From NCBI GenBank assembly GCA_965224745.1, contig CBDCZY010000002.1, positions 1,302,001 to 1,366,000 of the forward strand: 64,000 nt of DNA, given 5' to 3'. The notes beneath the pieces were generated by a model. It was not told where the DNA came from, made no database searches, and saw only the letters and a list, made by a program, of their open reading frames with translations. The stretch's first letter is position 1; every line of letters starts with the position of its first letter. Source of the DNA: CBDCZY01 sp965224745. GTDB lineage: Bacteria; Pseudomonadota; Gammaproteobacteria; Methylococcales; Methylomonadaceae. The translations under genes were made by a program, and so were the position numbers. Below are positions 58,280-64,000 of this stretch, piece after piece.

Positions 58280-59638
58280 ATGAACCCCCTCGACGAAAAG
58301 TCCCAAGATACCATTGCCGCGATAGCAACCCCTCCCGGTAATGGCGGTGTTGGTATCATCAGAATTTCTGGTCCACAAGCTTCCAGCATAGCAAGTCAAC
58401 TACTCGGCAGAGTGTTGCGCCCCCGTTATGCCCATTTTGCAACCTTTAATGATGCTAAAGGGGGGCAAATCGATAGCGGCTTAGTGCTATGGTTTCCAGC
58501 GCCAGCCTCGTATACAGGAGAAGATTGTTTAGAGCTTCAAGGGCATGGGGGTGCCATTGTTCTGGATATGTTGTTGCGGCGTGTAGTTGAGCTTGGAGCA
58601 AGATTGGCAAGGCCAGGGGAGTTTACCGAGCGGGCATTTCTAAACAATAAAATCGACCTGGCACAAGCAGAAGCGGTTGCCGATCTAATAGAGAGTAGTA
58701 CCGAACAGTCAGTTCGTTCTGCTAACTTATCTCTGCAAGGTGTTTTTTCCAACCAAATAAACGATCTGTTGGAACAGCTGATTGAAGTAAGAATGTTTGT
58801 TGAGTCTGCCATTGATTTCACTGATGAAGACATCGACTTTCTTTCAGACGGCGCTATCGAGAAAAGAATCAAACAAATTCTAAAGCAGTTACTTGAGATC
58901 AAAAAAACAGCAGGGCAGGGACGGTTGCTAAGGGATGGCATGACTGTTGTTTTAGCCGGCAAACCCAATGCAGGAAAGTCCAGCTTACTTAATTCACTGG
59001 CTGGGCATGAAGCGGCCATCGTGACCGATATTGCAGGAACGACTCGGGATGTGCTCAAAGAACGCATCCAGATCGACGGCATGCCCTTGCATATTAGTGA
59101 TACAGCAGGGCTGCGGGAAAGTACCAACCTCATAGAAAAAGAAGGGATAAAACGCGCCCAAGAGGAAATGCAAAAAGCAGATAGAATTCTGCTGTTAATT
59201 GATAGTAACAAAGAAAATTTTGATGAGCAGCTATTGCAAAATATTCCTAAAGAGATTGGCTTGACTAAAATTTATAATAAGATTGACCTTCAACAAAAAG
59301 AGCCAACTATCAAACAAAACAACTCGGTGACAGAAATCTTTATGTCAGTGAAAACAGGCGCTGGTTTCGATCTGCTCATTGACCATCTCAAACAATGTAT
59401 TGGGTATGAGGCAGAAACCGATTCCGTTTTTATCGCGCGACGGCGGCATATTGAAGCCTTAAATAAAGCGCAAACCTCAACCAAAAATGCTTTAGAGCAA
59501 CTCCAACAAAATCAAGCCGGAGAATTGGTCGCCGAAGACCTAAAACAAGCCCAACATTATTTATCAGAAATTACCGGCGCTTTTACTTCTGACGACTTAT
59601 TAGGAAGAATATTCTCAAGCTTTTGTATTGGGAAGTAA
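58280..59638 (+). CDS. mnmE: MnmE, tRNA uridine-5-carboxymethylaminomethyl synthesis GTPase
   Basis: 452 residues. The N-terminal folate-binding domain starts DTIAAIATPPGNGGVGIIRISG. The G domain has AGKPNAGKSSLLNSLAG, DIAGTTRDV and DTAGLRE. The extreme C-terminal FCIGK, whose Cys is essential, is intact. With MnmG it modifies U34 of certain tRNAs; mnmG is not nearby here. The last 18 bp resemble the attachment site of SGI1-type genomic islands, and accessory DNA starts right after it. Confidence 0.98.
   Translation: MNPLDEKSQDTIAAIATPPGNGGVGIIRISGPQASSIASQLLGRVLRPRYAHFATFNDAKGGQIDSGLVLWFPAPASYTGEDCLELQGHGGAIVLDMLLRRVVELGARLARPGEFTERAFLNNKIDLAQAEAVADLIESSTEQSVRSANLSLQGVFSNQINDLLEQLIEVRMFVESAIDFTDEDIDFLSDGAIEKRIKQILKQLLEIKKTAGQGRLLRDGMTVVLAGKPNAGKSSLLNSLAGHEAAIVTDIAGTTRDVLKERIQIDGMPLHISDTAGLRESTNLIEKEGIKRAQEEMQKADRILLLIDSNKENFDEQLLQNIPKEIGLTKIYNKIDLQQKEPTIKQNNSVTEIFMSVKTGAGFDLLIDHLKQCIGYEAETDSVFIARRRHIEALNKAQTSTKNALEQLQQNQAGELVAEDLKQAQHYLSEITGAFTSDDLLGRIFSSFCIGK
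59621..59638 (+). other. SGI1-type attachment-site-like sequence at the mnmE 3' end
   Basis: TTTTGTATTGGGAAGTAA encodes FCIGK and the stop. SGI1 and related islands recombine into the 3' end of mnmE (trmE/thdF) at a very similar 18-bp site. No second copy was found within the window, so no island boundary is proven. Confidence 0.45.
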
Positions 59639-59895
59639 GTTTATTATCTTTTGATTAGTAACCCTTCTAGTGTTATTGTTCGAGATTAATATGATTGCTA
59701 CTAGACAAGGAGTTTTTAAGTAATAAAAGATTTTATATCAATGATTGATCCCTTTATTCTTTATCTGTATCAACTAGGGGTCGGAGAGAAAGAATGGTCA
59801 CTCAATCTCCGACCAAGAGCATTGTTTAGTGGCCAAAGTCATTGCTTGGTTGATAATGTATGGTTAACCAGTTAATGACCTTTATTGAAATATAT

Positions 59896-60022
59896 GCAGG
59901 CAAAAATGCCCGAATACACCTCTAATAGTAGAATATCAGGCAAAAATGACAGGATATTTTAATAGGCAGGCAAATTTGCCTGAAAAGACCGGTAATATCA
60001 GAATAGCAGGCAGAATTGCCTG
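59896..60022. repeat. Degenerate ~40-bp tandem repeats with palindromic cores
   Basis: Four copies of a CAGGCAAAAATGCCYG-like core lie with GG at 59899, 59939, 59969 and 60009 (spacings 40, 30, 40 bp). Copies 3 and 4 are near-perfect palindromes (CAGGCAAATTTGCCTG, CAGGCAGAATTGCCTG). Spacer sequences are also related (TAATAgtAGAATAtCA versus TAATAtcAGAATAgCA), so the unit is about 40 bp with a 10-bp deletion in the second. Confidence 0.75.
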
Positions 60023-60074
60023 GGATTCAGTAGTTAGATTTTACCGAAATTTGCTCAATTATTTCACTAAATAA

Positions 60075-60102
60075 TTGACAATACATATCTTGCACATATA
60101 AT
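60075..60102 (+). promoter_or_regulatory. Sigma-70 promoter of the vapBC cassette
   Basis: A perfect TTGACA (60075-60080) and a perfect TATAAT (60097-60102) are 16 bp apart, about 34 bp before the antitoxin ATG. Confidence 0.75.
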
Positions 60103-60135
60103 TAAACATATATTAATTTTTGTAAGGTTAAGTTT

Positions 60136-60366
60136 ATGGGGCAAGTTACAATTTATCTTGAAGAAGATATTGAACATAAAATGGTTGTAGCCGCACAATC
60201 CGCTCATTTATCAAAGAGCAAATGGATAGCGAAACTTATTCAAGATAAGGTGGCTACGGAATGGCCTCAGTCTGTAAGGGGCTTTGCAGGTTCTTGGGAG
60301 GATTTTCCCTCAATTGATGAAATCAGGGCTACTATTGGTAAAGATGTACCGCGTGAGTCAATTTAA
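60136..60366 (+). CDS. VapB-type ribbon-helix-helix antitoxin
   Basis: 76 residues. The N-terminal half fits a ribbon-helix-helix DNA-binding fold (GQVTIYLEEDIEHKMVVAAQ), and the C-terminal GSWEDFPSIDEIRATIGKD is the toxin-wrapping tail common in VapB-like proteins. The stop overlaps the toxin start (TAATG). It would neutralise VapC and repress the promoter at 60075. It sits in the first integron cassette position after mnmE. Confidence 0.88.
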   Translation: MGQVTIYLEEDIEHKMVVAAQSAHLSKSKWIAKLIQDKVATEWPQSVRGFAGSWEDFPSIDEIRATIGKDVPRESI

Positions 60367-60761
60367 TGTATATTCTGGATACCAATACACTAATTTACTT
60401 TTTTAAAGGTATAGGTAATGTGTCCTACAAATTTTTAGAAACATCCCCAAAAGAAATAGGAATTCCATCTATCGTATTATTTGAACTTGAGTATGGAATA
60501 GCCAAATCTAATTCACCCAAGAAAAGGCAGGCTCAACTAAAGGAAATATGCTCTTTAGTTGAAGTGTTACCTTTTGGTAATCAAGAAGCACGTTTTTCAG
60601 CTAAAATTCGTGCCCAGTTAGAAAAAAAGGGTACTCCAATTGGTCCATATGATTTATTGATAGCAGGTACGGCTTTGGTGCACAAAGGAATCTTAGTTAC
60701 TAACAATACCAAAGAGTTTACTAGAATCCCGGAATTAAAAATAGAAAACTGGTATGAATAA
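60366..60761 (+). CDS. VapC-type PIN-domain toxin ribonuclease
   Basis: 131 residues. PIN acidic residues are present: Asp5 (ILDTNTLIYF), Glu40 (PSIVLFELEYGI), Asp96 (GPYDLLIAGTAL), and the later VTNNTKEF in the position of the last acidic motif. It cleaves RNA, usually initiator tRNA in VapC enzymes, when freed from VapB. Coupled by overlapping TAATG. The stop is 3 bp before the first attC site. Confidence 0.92.
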   Translation: MYILDTNTLIYFFKGIGNVSYKFLETSPKEIGIPSIVLFELEYGIAKSNSPKKRQAQLKEICSLVEVLPFGNQEARFSAKIRAQLEKKGTPIGPYDLLIAGTALVHKGILVTNNTKEFTRIPELKIENWYE

Positions 60762-60764
60762 CTA

Positions 60765-60874
60765 ATCTAACAATAACTTGCACGCGGACTACCATAAGCG
60801 TCACGAATTTTGCGAAGAGAAAGAACCCGCAAAAATCGCGCCCCTTATGGTAGCCGGTGAAGTTGGCGTTAGCT
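60765..60874 (+). repeat. attC: attC site 1 (after vapBC)
   Basis: A 110-bp imperfect inverted repeat from inverse core ATCTAAC (60765) to core GTTAGCT (60868-60874). Arms include ACTACCATAAG / CTTATGGTAG. It shares AAGCGTCA and the TTTTGC...GCAAAA mid-section with the other sites, and is strikingly like attC site 4 (63748). Confidence 0.88.
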
Positions 60875-60896
60875 GATAAGAGAAGTCATAAAGAAA

Positions 60897-61868
60897 ATGA
60901 AAAAACCAAAATTATTTATCGCTTCTTCTGTTGAGAGTCTCGATATTGCCGATGCAATAAACATTAACTTGGATCATTTTTCAGAAATTACACTATGGAA
61001 GAATGCATTTGAACTATCTGGAAATACTATTGATTCATTAATTTCTATTGCTGAAAAAGTTGACTTTGCTACTTTTATATTAGCTCCTGATGATGTAACT
61101 AATATACGCGAAAGCGAACATCTAGTGCCCCGAGATAATGTAATATTTGAGTTAGGTCTGTTTATTGGGACAATTGGTAAAAAACGGTGTTTTATCGTAA
61201 AGCCTAGGGATATTGATATTCATTTACCTACAGACCTATTAGGAATAACAACTACGGATTTTGAAAATAACCGCTCAGACGATGATTTAAATTCGGCCTT
61301 AAATTACCCCTGCTCCCTTATGAAAAATAGCATACAGAAGCTTGGGCTATTGTCTAAATATAGAGAGGTAGACACTCGTGAATTATCGGTTATTCAACAC
61401 TCAGGGCTCAAAGCTGTTTGGGTATATGCGCCAAATCCATTAGAGGCTATTTCAACGGGATCTTATATAAAATTAAGAAATCAAGTTTATCAAAACATCA
61501 TGGCTGGTGTTAAATATGTCTATTTTGTTGAATCAGAGCAAGGAATCACAAGAATAAAAGACTTGGTTCAAAGAATGCATGACGAAGCTGACGAGAAACT
61601 ACGAAATCAAGACAAGCTAGTCAGTAATATAAAAATAGTAGAATTAACGCCTCTACATTTTTTAACCCACTTTACGGTACATCACCAATATAGCGGTGAG
61701 ATTGAAGTTTATCAGAGTGTTGTGAGGTCAGATAGAAACGACAAACTTGAAAAGCTTGATAGTGTAAGGTCTGAGCAGGTTCGCATGCTTATATCTGAAC
61801 AAATATCAAAAATAGCGGGAACATACGAAGATGGAATTGAGGTTTTAAGAAATGAGGAAGTTTCGTAA
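60897..61868 (+). CDS. TIR-like (CAP12/Pycsar-effector type) protein with unknown C-terminal domain
   Basis: 323 residues. Residues 1-135 match the TIR-like nucleotide-binding domain of CAP12/Pycsar effectors: KLFIASSVESLDIADAI, ITLWKNAFELSGNTIDSL, LAPDDV, then PRDNVIFELGLFIG with the likely catalytic Glu85, and LPTDLLGITT. Such domains cleave NAD when activated in phage defence. Residues about 150-323 (LKAVWVYAPNPLEAIS..., KYVYFVES, FTVHHQYSGEIEVYQSV) were not recognised and may sense a trigger. No cyclase gene is adjacent. It occupies a single-gene cassette with attC on both sides and only 22 bp between attC and ATG, so it lacks an obvious promoter of its own. Confidence 0.82.
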   Translation: MKKPKLFIASSVESLDIADAININLDHFSEITLWKNAFELSGNTIDSLISIAEKVDFATFILAPDDVTNIRESEHLVPRDNVIFELGLFIGTIGKKRCFIVKPRDIDIHLPTDLLGITTTDFENNRSDDDLNSALNYPCSLMKNSIQKLGLLSKYREVDTRELSVIQHSGLKAVWVYAPNPLEAISTGSYIKLRNQVYQNIMAGVKYVYFVESEQGITRIKDLVQRMHDEADEKLRNQDKLVSNIKIVELTPLHFLTHFTVHHQYSGEIEVYQSVVRSDRNDKLEKLDSVRSEQVRMLISEQISKIAGTYEDGIEVLRNEEVS

Positions 61869-61898
61869 TCATAATTTTACATTGGTAGTAGCAATATC

Positions 61899-61997
61899 AG
61901 CTAACCAATGCATCCAGCTGACCGCCGAAAGCGTCACATCTTTTGCTATTCGCAAAAGCAGCGCCCCTTCCGGTGTCAGCTGATGCAGGCGTTAGGG
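61899..61997 (+). repeat. attC: attC site 2 (after the TIR-like gene)
   Basis: About 99 bp from AGCTAAC to GTTAGGG. Arms CATCCAGCTGACCGCCGAAAG and CTTCCGGTGTCAGCTGATGC pair imperfectly; the central TTTTGC...GCAAAA and AAGCGTCA are shared with the other sites. Confidence 0.85.
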
Positions 61998-62067
61998 TTT
62001 GCTGACTTGTGTTCATAAATATAGTGTACCGTTCGTGATTTGATAACATATTAAGGAGCTTAATGTA

Positions 62068-62367
62068 ATGACTATTAAAAAAGCCACTGATAAACAAATT
62101 GAAGAATTTATTAAGAAATATACATCATGGGCAATTGAAGAAGACAAACTTTACCGAGAATATATATTTTCTGATTTTTGTCAGGCTTTTAGTTTTATGA
62201 CGGAAATCGCACTAATTGCCGAAAGGATAGACCATCACCCGGAATGGCTTAATGTGTACAAAAAAGTCGTCGTGAATCTTTCTACCCATGAAGCCAATGG
62301 AATAACAGAGAGAGACTTTTTTTTAGCTCAACAAATGGAAGAAATTGCTAATTTGAAATTAGGGTAA
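62068..62367 (+). CDS. Pterin-4a-carbinolamine dehydratase
   Basis: 99 residues, normal PCD length. The active-site pattern is IAERIDHHPEWLNVYKKV (His56, His57) then LSTHEANGITERD (His74, Asp83). It dehydrates 4a-hydroxytetrahydropterin, which recycles the cofactor of pterin-dependent hydroxylases; members also exist without hydroxylases. A good ribosome-binding site (AAGGAG) precedes it. It shares a cassette with the next gene. No phenylalanine hydroxylase gene is in the window. Confidence 0.9.
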   Translation: MTIKKATDKQIEEFIKKYTSWAIEEDKLYREYIFSDFCQAFSFMTEIALIAERIDHHPEWLNVYKKVVVNLSTHEANGITERDFFLAQQMEEIANLKLG

Positions 62368-62371
62368 TAAT

Positions 62372-62977
62372 GTGGATTGGAATTGGGTAGCTGAAAATAA
62401 AGAATGGATATTTAGTGGCATTGGTATCCCATTAATCACAGCAGTATTCACAGTTTTTGCTTTAACAGTAAATAGATGGAGATTACGTGATAAGCATAAT
62501 GATTTAAGGCTTCGCCTTGTAGGTCAATACTATACTTACCATATTCGAACTACAGGAGATGACACTATAGTTAGAGGAGTCATGAAAATTTGTAAGTCGC
62601 TATCAGTAAAGCTTACATCTGGAGATTGCGAATACAATGGGTATGTAGAATATCGTGCACAAAATCTTTTTTTCAGGCTTGTTGAAGCAGGAGGAAGAGA
62701 AGTAAAAACTTATTCAATGTACGCACCTTTTAAAAATGATTTTGAAGTTATTTCTGGTGTATTTTGTTGCCTAACTAACCAAGCTAAACCTGTTGCAGGA
62801 AAAAAAGTATTAATTAAAATGCCGAAGCGTGAAAAATTAAAATCAAGTATTGTAGAGTTATCAGAAGAAAATCATGGCTTGGTATCATATCTAAAAAATC
62901 AAGAAAACACGGCATATGTTGTTGCAGAACAACTGCCTACTGGAAAAACATCAGAGTTTGATGAATTTTCACCCTAA
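62372..62977 (+). CDS. Membrane-anchored beta-rich protein of unknown function
   Basis: 201 residues from a GTG start 4 bp after the dehydratase stop. MDWNWVAENKEWIFSGIGIP leads into one transmembrane helix (about 14-32), then WRLRDKHNDLRLRLVGQYY and a beta-rich cytoplasmic domain to the end. Its architecture (short N-terminus, helix, beta barrel-like domain) recalls Cap15-type defence effectors, but only one helix is seen and no sequence match is claimed. The stop codon lies in the inverse core of attC site 3, a compact cassette end. Confidence 0.7.
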   Translation: MDWNWVAENKEWIFSGIGIPLITAVFTVFALTVNRWRLRDKHNDLRLRLVGQYYTYHIRTTGDDTIVRGVMKICKSLSVKLTSGDCEYNGYVEYRAQNLFFRLVEAGGREVKTYSMYAPFKNDFEVISGVFCCLTNQAKPVAGKKVLIKMPKREKLKSSIVELSEENHGLVSYLKNQENTAYVVAEQLPTGKTSEFDEFSP

Positions 62978-63070
62978 CAATAAAATCCAGCGGACGGCTA
63001 AAAGCGTCATGCCTTTTGCTGTCGCAAAAGCCCTGCCACTTTTAGCCGCGCGCTGATTTTGGCGTTATGC
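62972..63070 (+). repeat. attC: attC site 3
   Basis: About 99 bp from CCCTAAC to GTTATGC. Arms GGACGGCTAAAAG / CTTTTAGCCGCGC and a TTTTGC...GCAAAA centre. It contains the stop codon of the preceding gene. Confidence 0.85.
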
Positions 63071-63117
63071 ATCAAATTTGTTTTTGTAGAAATAACCCAC
63101 AGATAAAAAAGTTATAG

Positions 63118-63145
63118 TTGACAAAATACGGCATCGCCGTATTAT
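63118..63145 (+). promoter_or_regulatory. higBA promoter with embedded operator palindrome
   Basis: TTGACA (63118-63123) and TATTAT (63140-63145) are 16 bp apart. The perfect inverted repeat AATACGGC-ATC-GCCGTATT (63125-63143) fills the spacer and overlaps the -10, an ideal place for HigA repression. The predicted start falls at or next to the toxin ATG at 63152, so the mRNA may be leaderless; no ribosome-binding site is visible. Confidence 0.75.
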
Positions 63146-63151
63146 ATCATT

Positions 63152-63463
63152 ATGGTTTTCATAGAAACGTCAATTTTTACAAAACTCCTTTCTGACTATT
63201 TGTCTGACGATGAATATCAAGTTCTACAGCTGTATCTCATGGAACATCCCAATACAGGGGATATAATTAAGGGGAGTGGTGGTGTAAGAAAAGTTCGCTG
63301 GGCTATTGGAAATAAGGGCAAAAGTGGAGGCATCCGAGTAATTTATTATTGGAAAAACTCAGCAAGTGAAATATGGATGCTCACGATGTATGCTAAAAAT
63401 GAAAAAGAATCTATTGCTGGACATATTTTAAAACAAATAGCACAGGAGATTGAAAATGACTGA
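63152..63463 (+). CDS. higB: HigB2-type RelE/ParE-family toxin
   Basis: 103 residues. FIETSIFTKLLSDYLSDDEYQVLQLYLM, GSGGVRKVRWA, GIRVIYYW and MLTMYAKNE match the HigB2 group known from Vibrio cholerae integron cassettes; the toxin cleaves mRNA on the ribosome. Toxin precedes antitoxin, the Hig order, and the genes overlap by 8 bp. The cassette is flanked by attC sites 3 and 4. Confidence 0.92.
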   Translation: MVFIETSIFTKLLSDYLSDDEYQVLQLYLMEHPNTGDIIKGSGGVRKVRWAIGNKGKSGGIRVIYYWKNSASEIWMLTMYAKNEKESIAGHILKQIAQEIEND

Positions 63464-63743
63464 ACGTAATATAGGTCTTGAAATTCTCGAGGGAATAAGG
63501 GAAATAAAACAACATAAAAAAGGAGAAATTCAGTTACAAGTAAAGACATTAGCCGACCCATCACCTGCACAAGATATTCGCAAAAAATTACAGTTATCAC
63601 AATCATCTTTTGCGGGTTTAATGGGAGTGAGTATTAGAACAATACAGGATTGGGAACAAGGAAGAAGATCGCCTAAAGGGCCTGCAAAATCTCTTTTAAG
63701 AGTTGCGGAACAACACCCAGAAGTTTTTGCAGATATTCATTAA
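63456..63743 (+). CDS. higA: HigA-type helix-turn-helix antitoxin
   Basis: 95 residues from the ATG at 63456, chosen because AGGAGA lies 6 bp upstream; a TTG at 63450 is less likely. An Xre helix-turn-helix is at the C-terminal half (IRKKLQLSQSSFAGLMGVS, then IRTIQDWEQGRRSPKGPA). It binds HigB and probably the palindrome at 63125. The toxin stop lies inside this gene. Confidence 0.92.
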   Translation: MTERNIGLEILEGIREIKQHKKGEIQLQVKTLADPSPAQDIRKKLQLSQSSFAGLMGVSIRTIQDWEQGRRSPKGPAKSLLRVAEQHPEVFADIH

Positions 63744-63747
63744 AAAT

Positions 63748-63856
63748 GCATAACAATAGCTTGCACGCGGACTGCCATAAGCGTCATGACTTTTGCGAAA
63801 AGAAAAAGCCGCAAAAGCCACGCCGCTTATGGCATCCGGTGAAGCTGGCGTTAGGA
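63748..63856 (+). repeat. attC: attC site 4
   Basis: 109 bp from GCATAAC to GTTAGGA. Arms include ACTGCCATAAG / CTTATGGCAT. Most positions match attC site 1, including TTGCACGCGGACT and CCGGTGAAG.TGGCGTTAG. Confidence 0.88.
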
Positions 63857-63869
63857 GCTAGTCACCTTA

Positions 63870-64000
63870 ATGAATATTCGTGATTCAAAAGTTTGGAGTT
63901 CTTTTGTATATCAATTACTTTATCCAGCAATTCTAGGTTCAATGCTATATGATATTTTTACATGGACAATAATTGACTGGGCTTATTTTGCAAAGTTGTT
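63870..64000 (+). CDS. Hydrophobic cassette protein, 3' end cut by window
   Basis: From ATG at 63870 the frame stays open to the window edge: MNIRDSKVWSSFVYQLLYPA, then ILGSMLYDIFTWTIIDWAYF. It is hydrophobic and probably a small membrane protein. It begins 14 bp after attC site 4, in the same direction, so it is the next cassette. No family was recognised. Confidence 0.6.
   Translation, partial: MNIRDSKVWSSFVYQLLYPAILGSMLYDIFTWTIIDWAYFAKL

Larger units (their letters stand above)
59639..60135. other. Non-coding region between mnmE and the cassette array
   Basis: 497 bp with no supportable gene. It has an inverted repeat GGTCGGAGA (59779-59787) / TCTCCGACC (59806-59814), the four-copy repeat block at 59896-60022, and the VapBC promoter at its right end. 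No integrase gene and no clear attI was recognised; the only core-like heptamer is GTTAAGT at 60127-60133. Confidence 0.6.

Noticed and set aside
59896..60022. CRISPR array
   Set aside because: Repeat cores are only about 16 bp, degenerate, palindromic, with related rather than unique spacers, and no cas genes are present.
60127..60133. GTTAAGT as an attI or attC core before the vapBC cassette
   Set aside because: Matches GTTRRRY but has no accompanying inverted-repeat structure; a 7-bp match is expected by chance in AT-rich DNA.
61897..62097. 66-codon minus-strand frame
   Set aside because: Lies across attC site 2 and the start of the dehydratase gene; a by-product of the attC palindrome.

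Overview
This window is an AT-rich chromosomal segment from a gammaproteobacterium. That is inferred from the hslV-hslU-DUF971-ubiE-ubiJ-ubiB cluster, tsaD/rpsU/yqeY/dnaG, rpmH-rnpA-yidD-yidC-mnmE, and the protein signatures seen in each. The genus cannot be fixed from what is visible. The window covers the replication-origin neighbourhood. Between rpoD (minus) and dnaA (plus), near 40.6-42.3 kb, the dominant gene strand switches. Most genes to the left, including an rRNA operon, run leftward and most to the right run rightward, as expected around oriC. DnaA-box-like sequences lie before and after dnaA, and two parS-type palindromes lie at the end of recF and just before gyrB.

Left arm. A partial thioredoxin-fold gene is followed by three overlapping genes for membrane proteins: one VWA protein and two apparently paralogous single-pass proteins. 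Next come the ubiquinone/protease cluster, tRNA-Phe, a SNF2 helicase plus SWIM zinc-finger pair, and a complete minus-strand rrn operon (16S, tRNA-Ile, tRNA-Ala, 23S, 5S) with promoter, boxA sites, 23S processing stem and terminator. After this are a short MoxR-DUF58-DUF4381-BatA operon, marC, an ISKra4-type insertion sequence with perfect ends and a 9-bp target duplication, and a secreted cysteine-rich protein. A c-di-GMP signalling operon follows (TonB receptor, YfiR, hybrid kinase, REC-PAS-GGDEF-EAL); its receptor is split by a one-base shift in a G tract. The methyl-cycle genes (metK, ahcY, metF) with rsmE, a CAT-anticodon tRNA and rpoD complete this arm.

Right arm. dnaA-dnaN-recF-gyrB is followed by lgt-thyA-folA, a lipoprotein esterase, a pteridine reductase, folK-folB, plsY, tsaD, rpsU-yqeY-dnaG, and rpmH-rnpA-yidD-yidC-mnmE. 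The classical rpmH/dnaA linkage and the rpsU-dnaG-rpoD operon are both broken up here, although all parts remain within about 20 kb.

Right end. Ordinary chromosome stops at the 3' end of mnmE, a sequence resembling the attachment site used by SGI1-type islands. After about 0.5 kb of non-coding DNA with degenerate 40-bp palindrome-bearing repeats comes a run of integron gene cassettes separated by four attC sites. No integrase is visible, so it looks like a CALIN, an integrase-less cassette array. Cassettes carry VapBC, a TIR-like (CAP12/Pycsar-effector type) protein, a pterin carbinolamine dehydratase with a membrane-anchored unknown, HigBA with an operator embedded in its promoter, and a partial membrane protein. 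This accessory region is the best place to look for new biology.
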